A stretch of DNA of 32,742 nt. Origin: Phycisphaerae bacterium SM23_30. Its GTDB lineage: Bacteria > Planctomycetota > Phycisphaerae > Sedimentisphaerales > SM23-30. Positions 15,702 to 24,257 of this stretch are shown here, one piece after another. Where the stretch lies: NCBI GenBank assembly GCA_001303695.1, contig LJUC01000008.1:1-32742 (forward strand). Reading direction: 5' to 3'. The notes beneath the pieces are model-generated. The model had not been told where the DNA came from and did not search any database. It worked only from the letters and a program-made list of their open reading frames with translations. Made by a program: the position numbers and the translations under genes. Position 1 is the stretch's first letter. Each line of letters begins with the position of its first letter.

Positions 15702-17471
15702 ATGAAGAAGAAATTACTGATGGGGATTATCAGTGGAGGGGGAGTGGTATTTCTACTGCTGGCGTTCAGCTTCTGGTGGTACGTAAGCAGGGCACCGTTA
15801 GTCGAGACAAACTACGTGATGAAGTTGAATGATTTGGTCCGGCCGACAGATGCGGAAGGGGAAAACGCCTGGCCTTATTTTAAACAAGCCCTTCAACTCT
15901 ATACCGAACCCAATGAAAGCATATACCGTATTATCCAATCCGGACCGTATAATATTGACAACGATAACAATTCCACATATCTGGCCCCGGCAGAACAAAA
16001 TAAGTTGCGGCAATGGATGGAACAGAACCTTAGTGCATGGGATCTATTAGACCCGGAAATAAAAGAGCAAGTGCGCCAGGCAATCGAGGAAAAACAGATT
16101 CCCCAAAACTTATTGACAAGTCTATTTAAAAATAATGAAGTATATTATCGCACCATAAGAACGAGGCGCGGGGTTCGATACGCGACAAGACCATATGCGG
16201 AATTAAACCAGGTTCGTAAACAATTTTACCAAATGATATGCAACAATACCTTACCGGAAGAAGCGAATCGAGCACTGGTGGTGGAAGTACTGCGTGACTG
16301 GATGGAAGAAAACCAGACAAAAACCCGTCAGATTAACAAATGGATCAGGCAGAATCAGCCGGCCTGGCAGGCGTTCGCGACGGGCAGCAAGAAGGATTAT
16401 TTATTTCGGGAATATATCATTGATGAGCAGAGTGATCTGCTCAGCAGTTGCTATATTCCTGATTTGAAGGATATGCTCATTATGAGGGAATTCAGCCGTT
16501 GGATGATCCATGCTAATCTTCAAGCCGCCCGCCGGGAACAAGCTTTGCAGGATAGTCTGGCATTAATACGTTTCGGCCACCTTTGGCAAAAAGGCACGTC
16601 AACATTCTCGGACCAACTCAGGGGTATTTCTATAATTAAGTCAGGATATGAGCATATGTTAGGTTGTATCGCTCTAAGGATGGGAAATGAAAAGGACTTG
16701 CGGCACATTCAGGCGGAAATAGGCAAACTGACGGAGTCGGAGTACCCCATCATAAATTTTGAAGGTCATAGACTGCAATTTTTAGATGTAGTGCAGCATA
16801 CTTTTACGAAAGGCGGAGTCGGGGGAGGCCGTATTATTGCGGAATATTTCAACCGCTGGATCACCGAGGGCGCTTCCGATATAGGTTTATGGGAATCTCT
16901 GGGAAGATGGTTCGAAGGGACAGGCCGACAGGAAGAGATGATTACATTAACCGATAGTTTGCGGCATGCCAAAAGGGATGATACCGTGGCCCAAGCTCAC
17001 CGATTGTATAACCGGATAAACGAACTGGCTCAGATGAGCCCTTTTGTGAGACATGACCGCCAAACCTCTATAATGGATGATTTCGAGACACTCGATAAGG
17101 AGGCATATCATCTTATTCACATGATAAAGCGTAATTTTATAGATTTTGAAAGATTGGTGGATCAAAACTTTCAGGCTCAGGCGCTGCACGAAACGGTGAC
17201 GGCAGTTTTGGCGCTGCGTCGCTGGAAGCTTACGCACGGACGATACCCGGATAAGCTGCATGAATTGTCGGCCGCCGGATACTTGAAGAAACTTCCGGAT
17301 GACCCCTATGGGCCGGGAATTTTGCAGTACGAGAAAGAGGGGGATGATTTTATCTTGTATAGTTGGGCGGCGGATTTTGACGACGACGGCGGGGTGGAAA
17401 ACCCGAATGATCCGTGGGGGGAACGCAGCGCCGACAGCGATCGGGTATTCTGGCCGAGCAAAAACAAGTAA
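15702..17471 (+). CDS. Membrane-anchored protein with pseudopilin-G-like C-terminal domain
   Basis: The 589-residue product has one N-terminal transmembrane anchor (about 8-28) with a short basic start, so the bulk should lie outside the membrane. Residues 35-490 are helix-rich and not recognised. The C-terminal part (about 490-585) resembles the tail of type II secretion pseudopilin GspG as used in planctomycete proteins: LTHGRYPDKLHEL, a glycine-tyrosine-leucine (GYLKKLPDDPYG) block, then FILYSWAADFDDDGG with an Asp-rich, possibly calcium-binding loop. The usual prepilin cleavage helix at the N-terminus is absent, so it is not a normal pilin. The function is unknown. The start follows the orphan terminator by 176 bp and is preceded by only weak purine-rich sequence. 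Confidence 0.75.
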   Translation: MKKKLLMGIISGGGVVFLLLAFSFWWYVSRAPLVETNYVMKLNDLVRPTDAEGENAWPYFKQALQLYTEPNESIYRIIQSGPYNIDNDNNSTYLAPAEQNKLRQWMEQNLSAWDLLDPEIKEQVRQAIEEKQIPQNLLTSLFKNNEVYYRTIRTRRGVRYATRPYAELNQVRKQFYQMICNNTLPEEANRALVVEVLRDWMEENQTKTRQINKWIRQNQPAWQAFATGSKKDYLFREYIIDEQSDLLSSCYIPDLKDMLIMREFSRWMIHANLQAARREQALQDSLALIRFGHLWQKGTSTFSDQLRGISIIKSGYEHMLGCIALRMGNEKDLRHIQAEIGKLTESEYPIINFEGHRLQFLDVVQHTFTKGGVGGGRIIAEYFNRWITEGASDIGLWESLGRWFEGTGRQEEMITLTDSLRHAKRDDTVAQAHRLYNRINELAQMSPFVRHDRQTSIMDDFETLDKEAYHLIHMIKRNFIDFERLVDQNFQAQALHETVTAVLALRRWKLTHGRYPDKLHELSAAGYLKKLPDDPYGPGILQYEKEGDDFILYSWAADFDDDGGVENPNDPWGERSADSDRVFWPSKNK

Positions 17472-17613
17472 GTCAGAAAAGATATGCCACTGTAGATAAT
17501 ATGCTTGATAATTCAGCACTCATCTCAGATATTATTTGTTGTTTGGCGTTCTATTAACTAAATCTTATTAATAATGTTATCAAAAGGTATTTTTACAACA
17601 GGGCACAACCATC

Positions 17614-19326
17614 ATGGAATTAACATGGATTGATCTGGCGGTATTTTTAGGTTTTTTAGGCACGGTGGTGGGCGTTTCGCTGTATGCCGGCCGAAAAGAA
17701 AAAACATCGGAAGATTATTTTCTGGCGGGTCGAAAGCTGACGTGGTACTTGATCGGTTTTTCGCTGATTGCCTCTAATATCTCCACGGAGCACTTCGTGG
17801 GGATGGCGGGCTCGGCGTTCGGTCGAGTGGGTCTGGCTATCGCCAGTTACGAATGGATGGCGGCAGTGACGTTGGTGATTGTAGGATGGTGGCTGCTGCC
17901 GAAATTCCTCCAGGCGGGCATCTACACTATGCCGGAATTCCTGGAATACCGCTACGATAAAGAGACCCGAGCGATTATGGCGATATACCTGATGTTAGCC
18001 TATATTATAGTTTTGCTGGCGGTGGTGTTATACAGCGGGGCTATCGCTTTCAACTCGATATTCGACATGCCGGCTGTCTTCGCGGAAAAATTTAATCTGG
18101 CGCCCGAAAAAGCAGAGCTTTGGGCCAATATCGCCTGTATTTGGTGCATCGGCATCATCGCGGCCACCTACACCATTTACGGCGGCCTCAAATCGGTGGT
18201 ATGGTCCGATCTATTACAAGGCGGGGCGTTGATATTAGGCGGCGCCATTGTAGCTTTTTTAGGTGTGAGACTAATAGGCGAGGGCGACCTAATTGAAGGA
18301 TGCCGAATTTTCGCCTCGAATAACGCCGACAAACTGCACATGGTTTTACCCTGGGATGATCCGGATGTGCCCTGGTTGGCGGTTTTCATCGGCGGCCTGT
18401 GGATTCCCAATCTTTTTTATTGGGGATTGAACCAGTTTATTACCCAACGCACCCTGGGCGCCCGGAGCCTCTCTGAGGGACAGAAGGGCATCATACTGGC
18501 GGCTTTGATCAAATTGTTAATCCCTTTCATTATTGTGATGCCGGGAATTATGGCTTTTCAGTTGTATGGTAATGAGATAAACGCTCTGGGAGGCAACGCG
18601 GGAGACAAGGCATATCCTTTTATGATCAGCCGGATCTTGCCGCCCCAGTTACGGGGCATAATGTTTGCGGCGTTATTAGGGGCGGTGATGAGCACATTTA
18701 ATTCGGGTTTAAACTCCGCGTCAACCATTTTTACTATTGACATCTATGGAAAATACATCAACAAAACAGCCACGACCGAAAGACAGGTATTAATCGGCCG
18801 AATTGCGACAGCCATTATTGTGGTGGTGGCCTGTTTGTGGGCGCCGGTGGTGGGGACCGCCGAAGGAGTATTTAAGTACATTCAGGAGATCTGGGGATTT
18901 ATTACCCCGGGAATTGTGACGGCTTTTCTGGTCGGTTTAGTTATCAAGAAAGCCCCTGCCCTATCGGCCAAGATTGCTTTATTGCTGGGCCCTTTGCTCT
19001 ACGCTCTCTGTCGAGTTCCGGGTTGGCTTTGGGATTATTTCTATCTAAAAAACCACCCCGACATGGAACCGGGTAAAATCCCCTCTCCCGAAGGGCTTTT
19101 AGGATACTACATTGATTTCAGCAAATGGGCCTTTCTGCACCATATGATGATTATATTTTTAATCCTTGCTATCGTAATGGTGATCATTACCCGCTATCAG
19201 CCGCTGGAAAAACCGGTGACCATGCCCGTCAAGGAAGGATTTGACACCACCGTCAATCGCCGGGTCTATCTATGGGGAAGCTTTATCATATTTCTGACGG
19301 CGGTTTTATATATCATCTTCTGGTAA
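17614..19326 (+). CDS. Sodium:solute symporter (SSS/SGLT family)
   Basis: This inner-membrane transporter is predicted to couple sodium entry to uptake of a sugar or similar solute. Family hallmarks are SEDYFLAGR (32-40), SLIASNISTEHFVGMAG (50-66) and the loop YGGLKSVVWSDLLQGG (189-204). Many hydrophobic helices are visible through to the C-terminus, consistent with 13-14 transmembrane segments, and 570 residues is a normal length for SGLT-like members. The next gene, a galactokinase-like kinase 37 bp downstream on the same strand, points to a sugar or sugar-derivative substrate, but the specific substrate cannot be read. No clear Shine-Dalgarno precedes the ATG. Confidence 0.93.
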   Translation: MELTWIDLAVFLGFLGTVVGVSLYAGRKEKTSEDYFLAGRKLTWYLIGFSLIASNISTEHFVGMAGSAFGRVGLAIASYEWMAAVTLVIVGWWLLPKFLQAGIYTMPEFLEYRYDKETRAIMAIYLMLAYIIVLLAVVLYSGAIAFNSIFDMPAVFAEKFNLAPEKAELWANIACIWCIGIIAATYTIYGGLKSVVWSDLLQGGALILGGAIVAFLGVRLIGEGDLIEGCRIFASNNADKLHMVLPWDDPDVPWLAVFIGGLWIPNLFYWGLNQFITQRTLGARSLSEGQKGIILAALIKLLIPFIIVMPGIMAFQLYGNEINALGGNAGDKAYPFMISRILPPQLRGIMFAALLGAVMSTFNSGLNSASTIFTIDIYGKYINKTATTERQVLIGRIATAIIVVVACLWAPVVGTAEGVFKYIQEIWGFITPGIVTAFLVGLVIKKAPALSAKIALLLGPLLYALCRVPGWLWDYFYLKNHPDMEPGKIPSPEGLLGYYIDFSKWAFLHHMMIIFLILAIVMVIITRYQPLEKPVTMPVKEGFDTTVNRRVYLWGSFIIFLTAVLYIIFW

Positions 19327-19363
19327 TTTAAATACTTGGCCTGCACAAGGACATATATCCAAT

Positions 19364-20626
19364 ATGAGTGAATTAAATAAGATCTTTATGACCGATCAGG
19401 ACCGCTCGGCGATTGAAAATATCCTTAATTTTTCCCAGGATACGGGCTTAAATATTAAGGGCGGCAGGATTAGGCGCACTTCGTCTCGTTTTTGCCTGGG
19501 GGTGGAGCATGGCGATTATAACGGCACCGAACTTTTCGGCGTGGGCACCGACGGGTTTATCTGGTTGGCTTACAAAACCAATGAGACGGAACAGGTGCGG
19601 CTGTTCAGCGGAAATTTCCCTGACGAGGGCGTTATTGAATTCAAATTGAGCGATGTGCCTGAACCTCAATCGGAAGTCATAGCCGAAACCTGGGCACGAT
19701 TTCCGTGGGGCGTGGATTACATTTTACGGCGTGAAGGAATAGTGCTTACCCAGGGTATCGACGCTATTGTTTACGGAGATATACCCGGCGGGGGGATGTC
19801 GCGTTCGGCATCTTTAACGTTGAATCTTATTCTATCGCTATTGGATGCTAACAAAATTGAGATAGAGGATGGCTTTAAGATTGTCGATCTGGCCCAGGCG
19901 GTGGAAAATGATTATATCGGCGCGCCCTGCGGACGGCTCGATCAGATTATGATCCTGTTCGCCCGTCAGGATATGGGCGTCCATTATAATCCAAAAACTG
20001 GGTTGTTAAATTATGTGCCTTTGGGTGCGGGGGCCGTTGATTTTCGTTTGGTGATTCTCGACACCGGCACCGAACGTCCCGGCCTGGAAAAATCCACCTA
20101 TAAAATCCGCCGGGCAGAGTGTGAAGAACTTGTGGGCCGAATTCGGCAGGCGGGCTTTGAGATTTCCTGCCTGGCCGATATAAAAGGCCAGAGCCTCTAT
20201 AAAAAAATTCTGGACCAGTTTTATAATAGTTATCCTGATCTGTGCGATCGTATGACCTATATTTTTAAGGCCCAACAACGGTTCTATGAAATGCTCGAGG
20301 CCTGGAAAAAAGGCGATATAGAAACAGTCGGCAGCATATTCCGGGCCGACGGTTTGGGTCTTAGAGATGAATATAAAATCTCGGGTGCGGAACTGGAAAC
20401 TATGTGCGATATTGCCCGTCAGGTACCGGGAGTATTAGGCGAGAGAATGCTGGGCGGAGGGGACAAAGGGGCTTGCGGAGCCTTGGTACGGACAGATAAA
20501 GTTGAGACTTTGAAAAAGGCGGTCGAGATTGAATATCCTCGCCGACATCCCGAATATAGCGACAAATATGACGTTCATACCTGTAATATGGTGGACGGCG
20601 TCACACTTTTTAACGACGTGCTGTGA
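19364..20626 (+). CDS. Galactokinase-like GHMP kinase
   Basis: A 420-residue cytoplasmic small-molecule kinase of the GHMP superfamily, closest in layout to galactokinase. Motif 1 is altered: RFCLGVEHGDYNG (42-54) replaces RVNLIGEHTDYNG but keeps the Arg and the EHxDYNG core. Motif 2 is GGGMSRSAS (142-150) in place of the usual P-x-G-x-G-L-x-S-S-A. D193 in CGRLDQ corresponds to the catalytic Asp of galactokinase. Motif 3 is GGGDKGACG (364-372). The key residues remain, so it is probably active, but the sugar specificity may differ from galactose. It lies 37 bp after the symporter and 27 bp before the CPBP gene, which suggests one transcript for uptake and phosphorylation. Confidence 0.88.
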   Translation: MSELNKIFMTDQDRSAIENILNFSQDTGLNIKGGRIRRTSSRFCLGVEHGDYNGTELFGVGTDGFIWLAYKTNETEQVRLFSGNFPDEGVIEFKLSDVPEPQSEVIAETWARFPWGVDYILRREGIVLTQGIDAIVYGDIPGGGMSRSASLTLNLILSLLDANKIEIEDGFKIVDLAQAVENDYIGAPCGRLDQIMILFARQDMGVHYNPKTGLLNYVPLGAGAVDFRLVILDTGTERPGLEKSTYKIRRAECEELVGRIRQAGFEISCLADIKGQSLYKKILDQFYNSYPDLCDRMTYIFKAQQRFYEMLEAWKKGDIETVGSIFRADGLGLRDEYKISGAELETMCDIARQVPGVLGERMLGGGDKGACGALVRTDKVETLKKAVEIEYPRRHPEYSDKYDVHTCNMVDGVTLFNDVL

Positions 20627-20653
20627 TAACCATTTTGTATATCACATTAGAAT

Positions 20654-21352
20654 ATGAGTGAACGATCCCGGTTATGTTTTGGGGTGATGTTGGCAATGGT
20701 AGAGCCGTCTGCTGCGGCGCTTTTCTATTTTGTCCTGCTGTCTGGAAGCCGATTTGCAGTAATGGTATTTGCAGCGGCAAAGGTTTTTCTTCTTATCTGG
20801 CCGGCATTAGCAGCGAAACTACTGGAAAAGCAAAACTTTTATCCTAGCAAAACAGATTGGTCAAAGCATGCCAAATCAATTCCCTTAGGGGCGGTTTCAG
20901 GATTGCTGATGGCTTTGGTAATCCTGGCCGGCTTCCAGTTCACTGATCTGGGAGGCATTGTTTATCAAAACAGCGATGTCATTCGTAGTAAAGCAAAAGA
21001 TATGAAGATTATTAACCATTTTCTCATGTTTTCTCTGCTGATTTGCTTGGGGCATTCGCTGCTGGAAGAGTATTACTGGCGGTGGTACGTGTACGGCCGA
21101 TTACGGAAGCTGGTTCGACCGCCGGTCGCATATTTCGGGGCAAGCCTGGCGTTTGCGGGGCACCATTATATAATACTGGGTGCTTTTTTTTCGACAGGTC
21201 TTACTGCTGCGTTAGGAACATGCGTAGCACTTGGGGGAGGATTATGGTGCTGGCTGTTCCAACGACACAATAGCATCGTCGGCTGTTGGATTTCGCATAT
21301 GATGGCAGACGGGGCCATCTTTTATGTCGGCTATCAGGTTATTTACAGCTAG
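20654..21352 (+). CDS. CPBP family intramembrane metalloprotease (CAAX protease-like)
   Basis: The 232-residue integral membrane protein shows the three motifs of the CPBP/Abi/Rce1 family: EEYYWR (EE at 138-139, R143), FxxxH as FAGHH (167-171), and HxxxD as HMMAD (215-219). About six hydrophobic segments are visible. Bacterial members cleave within the membrane or act in bacteriocin immunity and protein maturation, and the substrate here is unknown. It is the last gene of the symporter-kinase series, 27 bp behind the kinase, and tRNA-Val follows. The link to sugar uptake is by position only. Confidence 0.88.
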   Translation: MSERSRLCFGVMLAMVEPSAAALFYFVLLSGSRFAVMVFAAAKVFLLIWPALAAKLLEKQNFYPSKTDWSKHAKSIPLGAVSGLLMALVILAGFQFTDLGGIVYQNSDVIRSKAKDMKIINHFLMFSLLICLGHSLLEEYYWRWYVYGRLRKLVRPPVAYFGASLAFAGHHYIILGAFFSTGLTAALGTCVALGGGLWCWLFQRHNSIVGCWISHMMADGAIFYVGYQVIYS

Positions 21353-21435
21353 TTGAAACTGTCACGGTAAAACCAAGCATAAACTATTGACATCACCACC
21401 TCGAAAGAGTAAATAGGGAGATACCAAACAGATAT

Positions 21436-21509
21436 GGGCGATTAGCTCAGTTGGCTAGAGCGCCTGCTCGACATGCAGGAGGTCACAGGTTCAAGTCCCG
21501 TATCGCCCA
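21436..21509 (+). tRNA. tRNA-Val (anticodon GAC), with unusual C33
   Basis: The 74-nt cloverleaf has a perfect acceptor stem GGGCGAT/ATCGCCC, a standard D-arm (GCTCAGTTGGCTAGAGC), anticodon stem CCTGC/GCAGG and discriminator A. No CCA is encoded. The anticodon loop is TCGACAT. This gives GAC but places C at position 33, where U is almost universal in elongator tRNAs. The T-stem ACAGG/CCCGT has an A-C mismatch at its centre. The overall identity is secure, but both deviations are worth noting. Confidence 0.93.
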
Positions 21510-21552
21510 TTTATAAATCTTTCATAGGCAGTTATTTAGCGGCCCCCGCCTT

Positions 21553-21567
21553 TTTGGGCAGCCCAAA
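21553..21567. other. TTTGGGC-A-GCCCAAA palindrome after tRNA-Val
   Basis: A near-perfect 15-bp palindrome (7-bp arms around one base) sits 43 bp downstream of tRNA-Val and 6 bp beyond the stop of the leftward M14 gene. It could help end one of these two converging transcripts. T residues flank it only on the upstream plus-strand side, so it fits the leftward direction poorly. Confidence 0.3.
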
Positions 21568-21573
21568 TGTAGG

Positions 21574-23703
21574 TTATCGGATATCGATATTTATAACATC
21601 GGTGCCGCCCTTTTGGGAGGTGGCGATAACTTTGAGGGGGGTGTTTTGTTCTACAGCGACCAGCCATCTTGCCTGGCGTTTATTACCCGTCTGTTGCCGG
21701 GCGCCGCCTTGACGCGGTATGAACTGTTGTATTAACCCGCGGGCGATATTTCGCGTTACATTTTGCAGGCTCGAGGAAAAGCCGGGAATTTCCATCGTGC
21801 CATCCAGCACTCCAAGTTGCTGAAATACCGAACCCTCCAGGAAGGTCACCTTGTTACGGTCGCCGATCAGCCAAACCACGTCCAGTCGATTCCCGGCCAG
21901 TTGCGCCCCGCGAGCCAAGTGGGTGGGGAGTTTACCGACGTTTTCAATCGTTGCGGTTACTTCCACGATTCTATAGCGACCTCTTAGCTGGTCCCTCCTA
22001 ATTGTCGCCCGATTTCCTTGCTGGGTTACAAAGGCATCACCGGCATTATTGACCGTATAGAGCACCCGCGTCTGAACGTCGGTCACTTCTACTTTCGGCA
22101 GCAGCTGGGCGCGAAGAAGCTCAAACAGCCAATGAGTTTCACAAACGCCGATAAGACTCTCGCCCGGAAAGGCATTACCCCCGCGGTATTTGGGGATCCA
22201 GCCGCCGATCTCTCCTTCGCCCAGTTCAGGATGTACATACTTTTGCCAGGGTATAAAAAATTTGCCAGCGAATTGTTCATCCTGATATTTCAAAAGGGCG
22301 CGTTCCCGCTGCAGTTGGGCATCATCACCGGTAAACTCCGGAATACCTTTCATGTCTTTTCTGGGATTCCAAAGTTCGGTCGTGACAGCATACGCGCCAA
22401 ACTGGGCGTACATCCAATCGATCACCATGCCGTACCCATAACGTCGGTCTCGGTTTTCATTGTAACCGTGTATCCAACCTCTCGGCATTTCATAGCCGCG
22501 TTCGATGGCATGTTTATTTTTGGAGGTTTTTCGGAGTTCATCCTTGAACCTGCCAAGAGAACCCGTCTCTTTCCAGGCTTCCGGAATTTCTTCTCCGATA
22601 AGCTCAAGGTATTTTTTTCCCATAATCCGGTCATAGACGGCAATATCCCGCGGTGCCATATCACTGTCGGGAGCGGTGCCCATGGGCCGGTAGGTAAAAC
22701 CGCCGGAAGTGTGAAAATTCTGGGCTATCAAAATATTAGTATGATTGGTGAAAAATTCGCAAATAGCTTGGGCCTCTGGGGAAGACGTCGGATAATGACC
22801 CGTACCCCCGGCAAAACCTTCGTCGGTAAACCAGCCCTCGGGAAAATTACGATTCACATCGATGCCCCGTTCGTCGTCTTCACCGCGGCGGCCGTCACCG
22901 TCGTTGTCTTTATCTTCTCTCACCACTGAATACCGTTGTTTATCAGTGGTTTGGTCCCGGCCCAATCGGACCATATGGCGGGGATCAACCTCATCGATGA
23001 CATAATCACCTTGGGGATCTTTATAACGGAATTGAGTTATGTGTCCATCGCCGTTGAGGTCATCAGGACCGTCTTCGTTAATTCTACCGTCGCCGTCGTC
23101 GTCTTTCATCTCGCTATTCTGTCGCTGGGAAATGTCCCTTTCCACACTGTTGAATACCCCGTCCGGATTGACCACCGGACAAATGTAAAAGGTGTTATCA
23201 TCAACCAGCCGCGTGATTTCATCAACTAAGCCATACCCGCTAACTAACTTATTAATGATGTATAAACAAACCTCGGTCCCCGTATATTCGTTGCCATGCA
23301 TGCCGCCGTCGATCCAATGACCCGACTTGCCCTGATAGGGTTTCATAGGAGAGACGTTTTGCACGTTTTCTTTACGCATATTGCGTAATTCCACATGAGC
23401 GTCGATGGTAGTCCCGGTCTGCATGTTGGAAACAACCAGAACATAAATTGATCGACTCATATTGCTCTTTCCGATCTCGATAAGTTCGGTAAGGTTCGGG
23501 TAGGCCCGGGCCACACTTTTTATATATTCGACGGCGCCGGTATAACCGTGAAAATCGTTGAAGTTGATGGGAACCTTTTGCCCCGGCACCCTTCTAGATG
23601 CCCTGATCCGGCCCCGCCCTTCGGCCCAGTCGCTTATAAAATAAGTTAATAAAACTAAAAGAATTGATAATACAAAACGTCGGCTGTCTAATTTTCCAAA
23701 CAT
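21574..23703 (-). CDS. Secreted M14 zinc carboxypeptidase with calcium-loop insertions
   Basis: The 709-residue exported protein has a signal peptide or anchor (hydrophobic core about 10-24). Catalytic M14 features are complete: zinc ligands H136 and E139 in MHGNEYTG, substrate-binding DVNRNFPEG (282-290), third zinc ligand H331 in NFHTSGG, and catalytic E443 in TTELWNP. Between the first and second sets is an Asp-rich insertion (about 198-282) with EF-hand or dockerin-like loops, DDDGDGRINEDGPDDLNGDG and DKDNDGDGRRGEDD. These probably bind calcium and may stabilise the fold outside the cell. The C-terminal part (about 545-709) is beta-rich. AGGGAGA before the ATG supports the start. It should remove C-terminal residues from extracellular peptides. 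Confidence 0.93.
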   Translation of the reverse strand: MFGKLDSRRFVLSILLVLLTYFISDWAEGRGRIRASRRVPGQKVPINFNDFHGYTGAVEYIKSVARAYPNLTELIEIGKSNMSRSIYVLVVSNMQTGTTIDAHVELRNMRKENVQNVSPMKPYQGKSGHWIDGGMHGNEYTGTEVCLYIINKLVSGYGLVDEITRLVDDNTFYICPVVNPDGVFNSVERDISQRQNSEMKDDDGDGRINEDGPDDLNGDGHITQFRYKDPQGDYVIDEVDPRHMVRLGRDQTTDKQRYSVVREDKDNDGDGRRGEDDERGIDVNRNFPEGWFTDEGFAGGTGHYPTSSPEAQAICEFFTNHTNILIAQNFHTSGGFTYRPMGTAPDSDMAPRDIAVYDRIMGKKYLELIGEEIPEAWKETGSLGRFKDELRKTSKNKHAIERGYEMPRGWIHGYNENRDRRYGYGMVIDWMYAQFGAYAVTTELWNPRKDMKGIPEFTGDDAQLQRERALLKYQDEQFAGKFFIPWQKYVHPELGEGEIGGWIPKYRGGNAFPGESLIGVCETHWLFELLRAQLLPKVEVTDVQTRVLYTVNNAGDAFVTQQGNRATIRRDQLRGRYRIVEVTATIENVGKLPTHLARGAQLAGNRLDVVWLIGDRNKVTFLEGSVFQQLGVLDGTMEIPGFSSSLQNVTRNIARGLIQQFIPRQGGARQQTGNKRQARWLVAVEQNTPLKVIATSQKGGTDVINIDIR

Positions 23704-23769
23704 ATGTCTCTCCCTTCTATCAAGTTAATGAGAGCTTAAAAATCGTCACAAATTATTACTATTAGAATC

Positions 23770-23801
23770 TCTATAGAAAAAATACCAAATTTACTTGTCA
23801 A
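23770..23801 (-). promoter_or_regulatory. Probable sigma-70 promoter of the M14 gene
   Basis: On the minus strand a perfect -35 TTGACA (23796-23801) is followed after 18 bp by TCTATA (23772-23777), with TATAGA as an alternative in the next frame of two bases. It lies about 70 bp upstream of the M14 start and points toward it. Confidence 0.5.
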
Positions 23802-23809
23802 ATACAAGT
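23793..23809. promoter_or_regulatory. Inverted repeat overlapping the M14 -35 box
   Basis: ACTTGT and ACAAGT are perfect inverted 6-mers around CAAAT, and the TTGACA -35 element lies inside the site. A protein bound here would block polymerase. Read rightward it is followed by T4-5, so a weak terminator is the alternative. Confidence 0.4.
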
Positions 23810-23886
23810 TTTTCTTTAAGCTACTGGAAAAAAAGAACTTCAATAATGTCCTTAACTATAAACTCCTACCTGTAAAACTAAATGGA

Positions 23887-24257
23887 GTGATTTGGACCTT
23901 GGACAGCGGCTTGTATATCGCAGTCTTCTATCTTCCCCGCGCGCGATCGATTAAAGTCGGCAAGCTGGGGCGATTGCTTTTCGCGAAGGTTGGTATTTCT
24001 ACATAGGAAGCGGCCGGCGGAATCTCTCCGCCCGCCTGGCTCGTCACAGCCGCAAGAAAAAATCCCTCCGCTGGCACATCGACTATCTTTCTATCCACGC
24101 CCAAATGCTGGGCGCTATTATCGTTTGCGACCGGCGGCGGCGCGAATGCCAATTGGCGAAAGAATTGGCGGAAATGCTCGAACGCATTGCCCCCGGCTTC
24201 GGCTCTTCCGATTGCTCCTGTGCCGGCCACCTGTTTTATACGACTAATCTCCCCTAA
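23887..24257 (+). pseudogene. Frameshifted DUF123 GIY-YIG nuclease-family gene
   Basis: Two frames together encode about 120 residues of a DUF123 (COG1833) GIY-YIG protein. The first frame reads from GTG 23887 or TTG 23899 as LDSGLYIAVFYLPRARSIKVGKLGRLLFAK and then meets TAG at 24004. The next frame, from TGG at 23991, continues WYFYIGSGRRNLSARL, RWHIDYLSIHAQMLG and GFGSSDCSCAGHLFY to TAA at 24255. The GLY, YIG, WHIDYL and GFGSSDC motifs are all family hallmarks. One G added to the GG at 23988-23989 would join the frames as LLFAKGWYFYIGSG. It is either a recent pseudogene or a base missing from the assembly. GGAG at 23884 could serve the TTG start. It converges on the potassium channel gene. 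Confidence 0.85.
23899..23912. repeat. Left arm of a 14-bp inverted repeat bounding the DUF123 gene
   Basis: TTGGACAGCGGCTT here is the exact reverse complement of 24256-24269. It includes the possible TTG start codon of the nuclease gene. The two arms enclose 343 bp. Confidence 0.6.

Noticed and set aside
22018-22929. 303-codon frame opposite the M14 gene
   Set aside because: It mirrors the catalytic domain coding strand, with no signal of its own.
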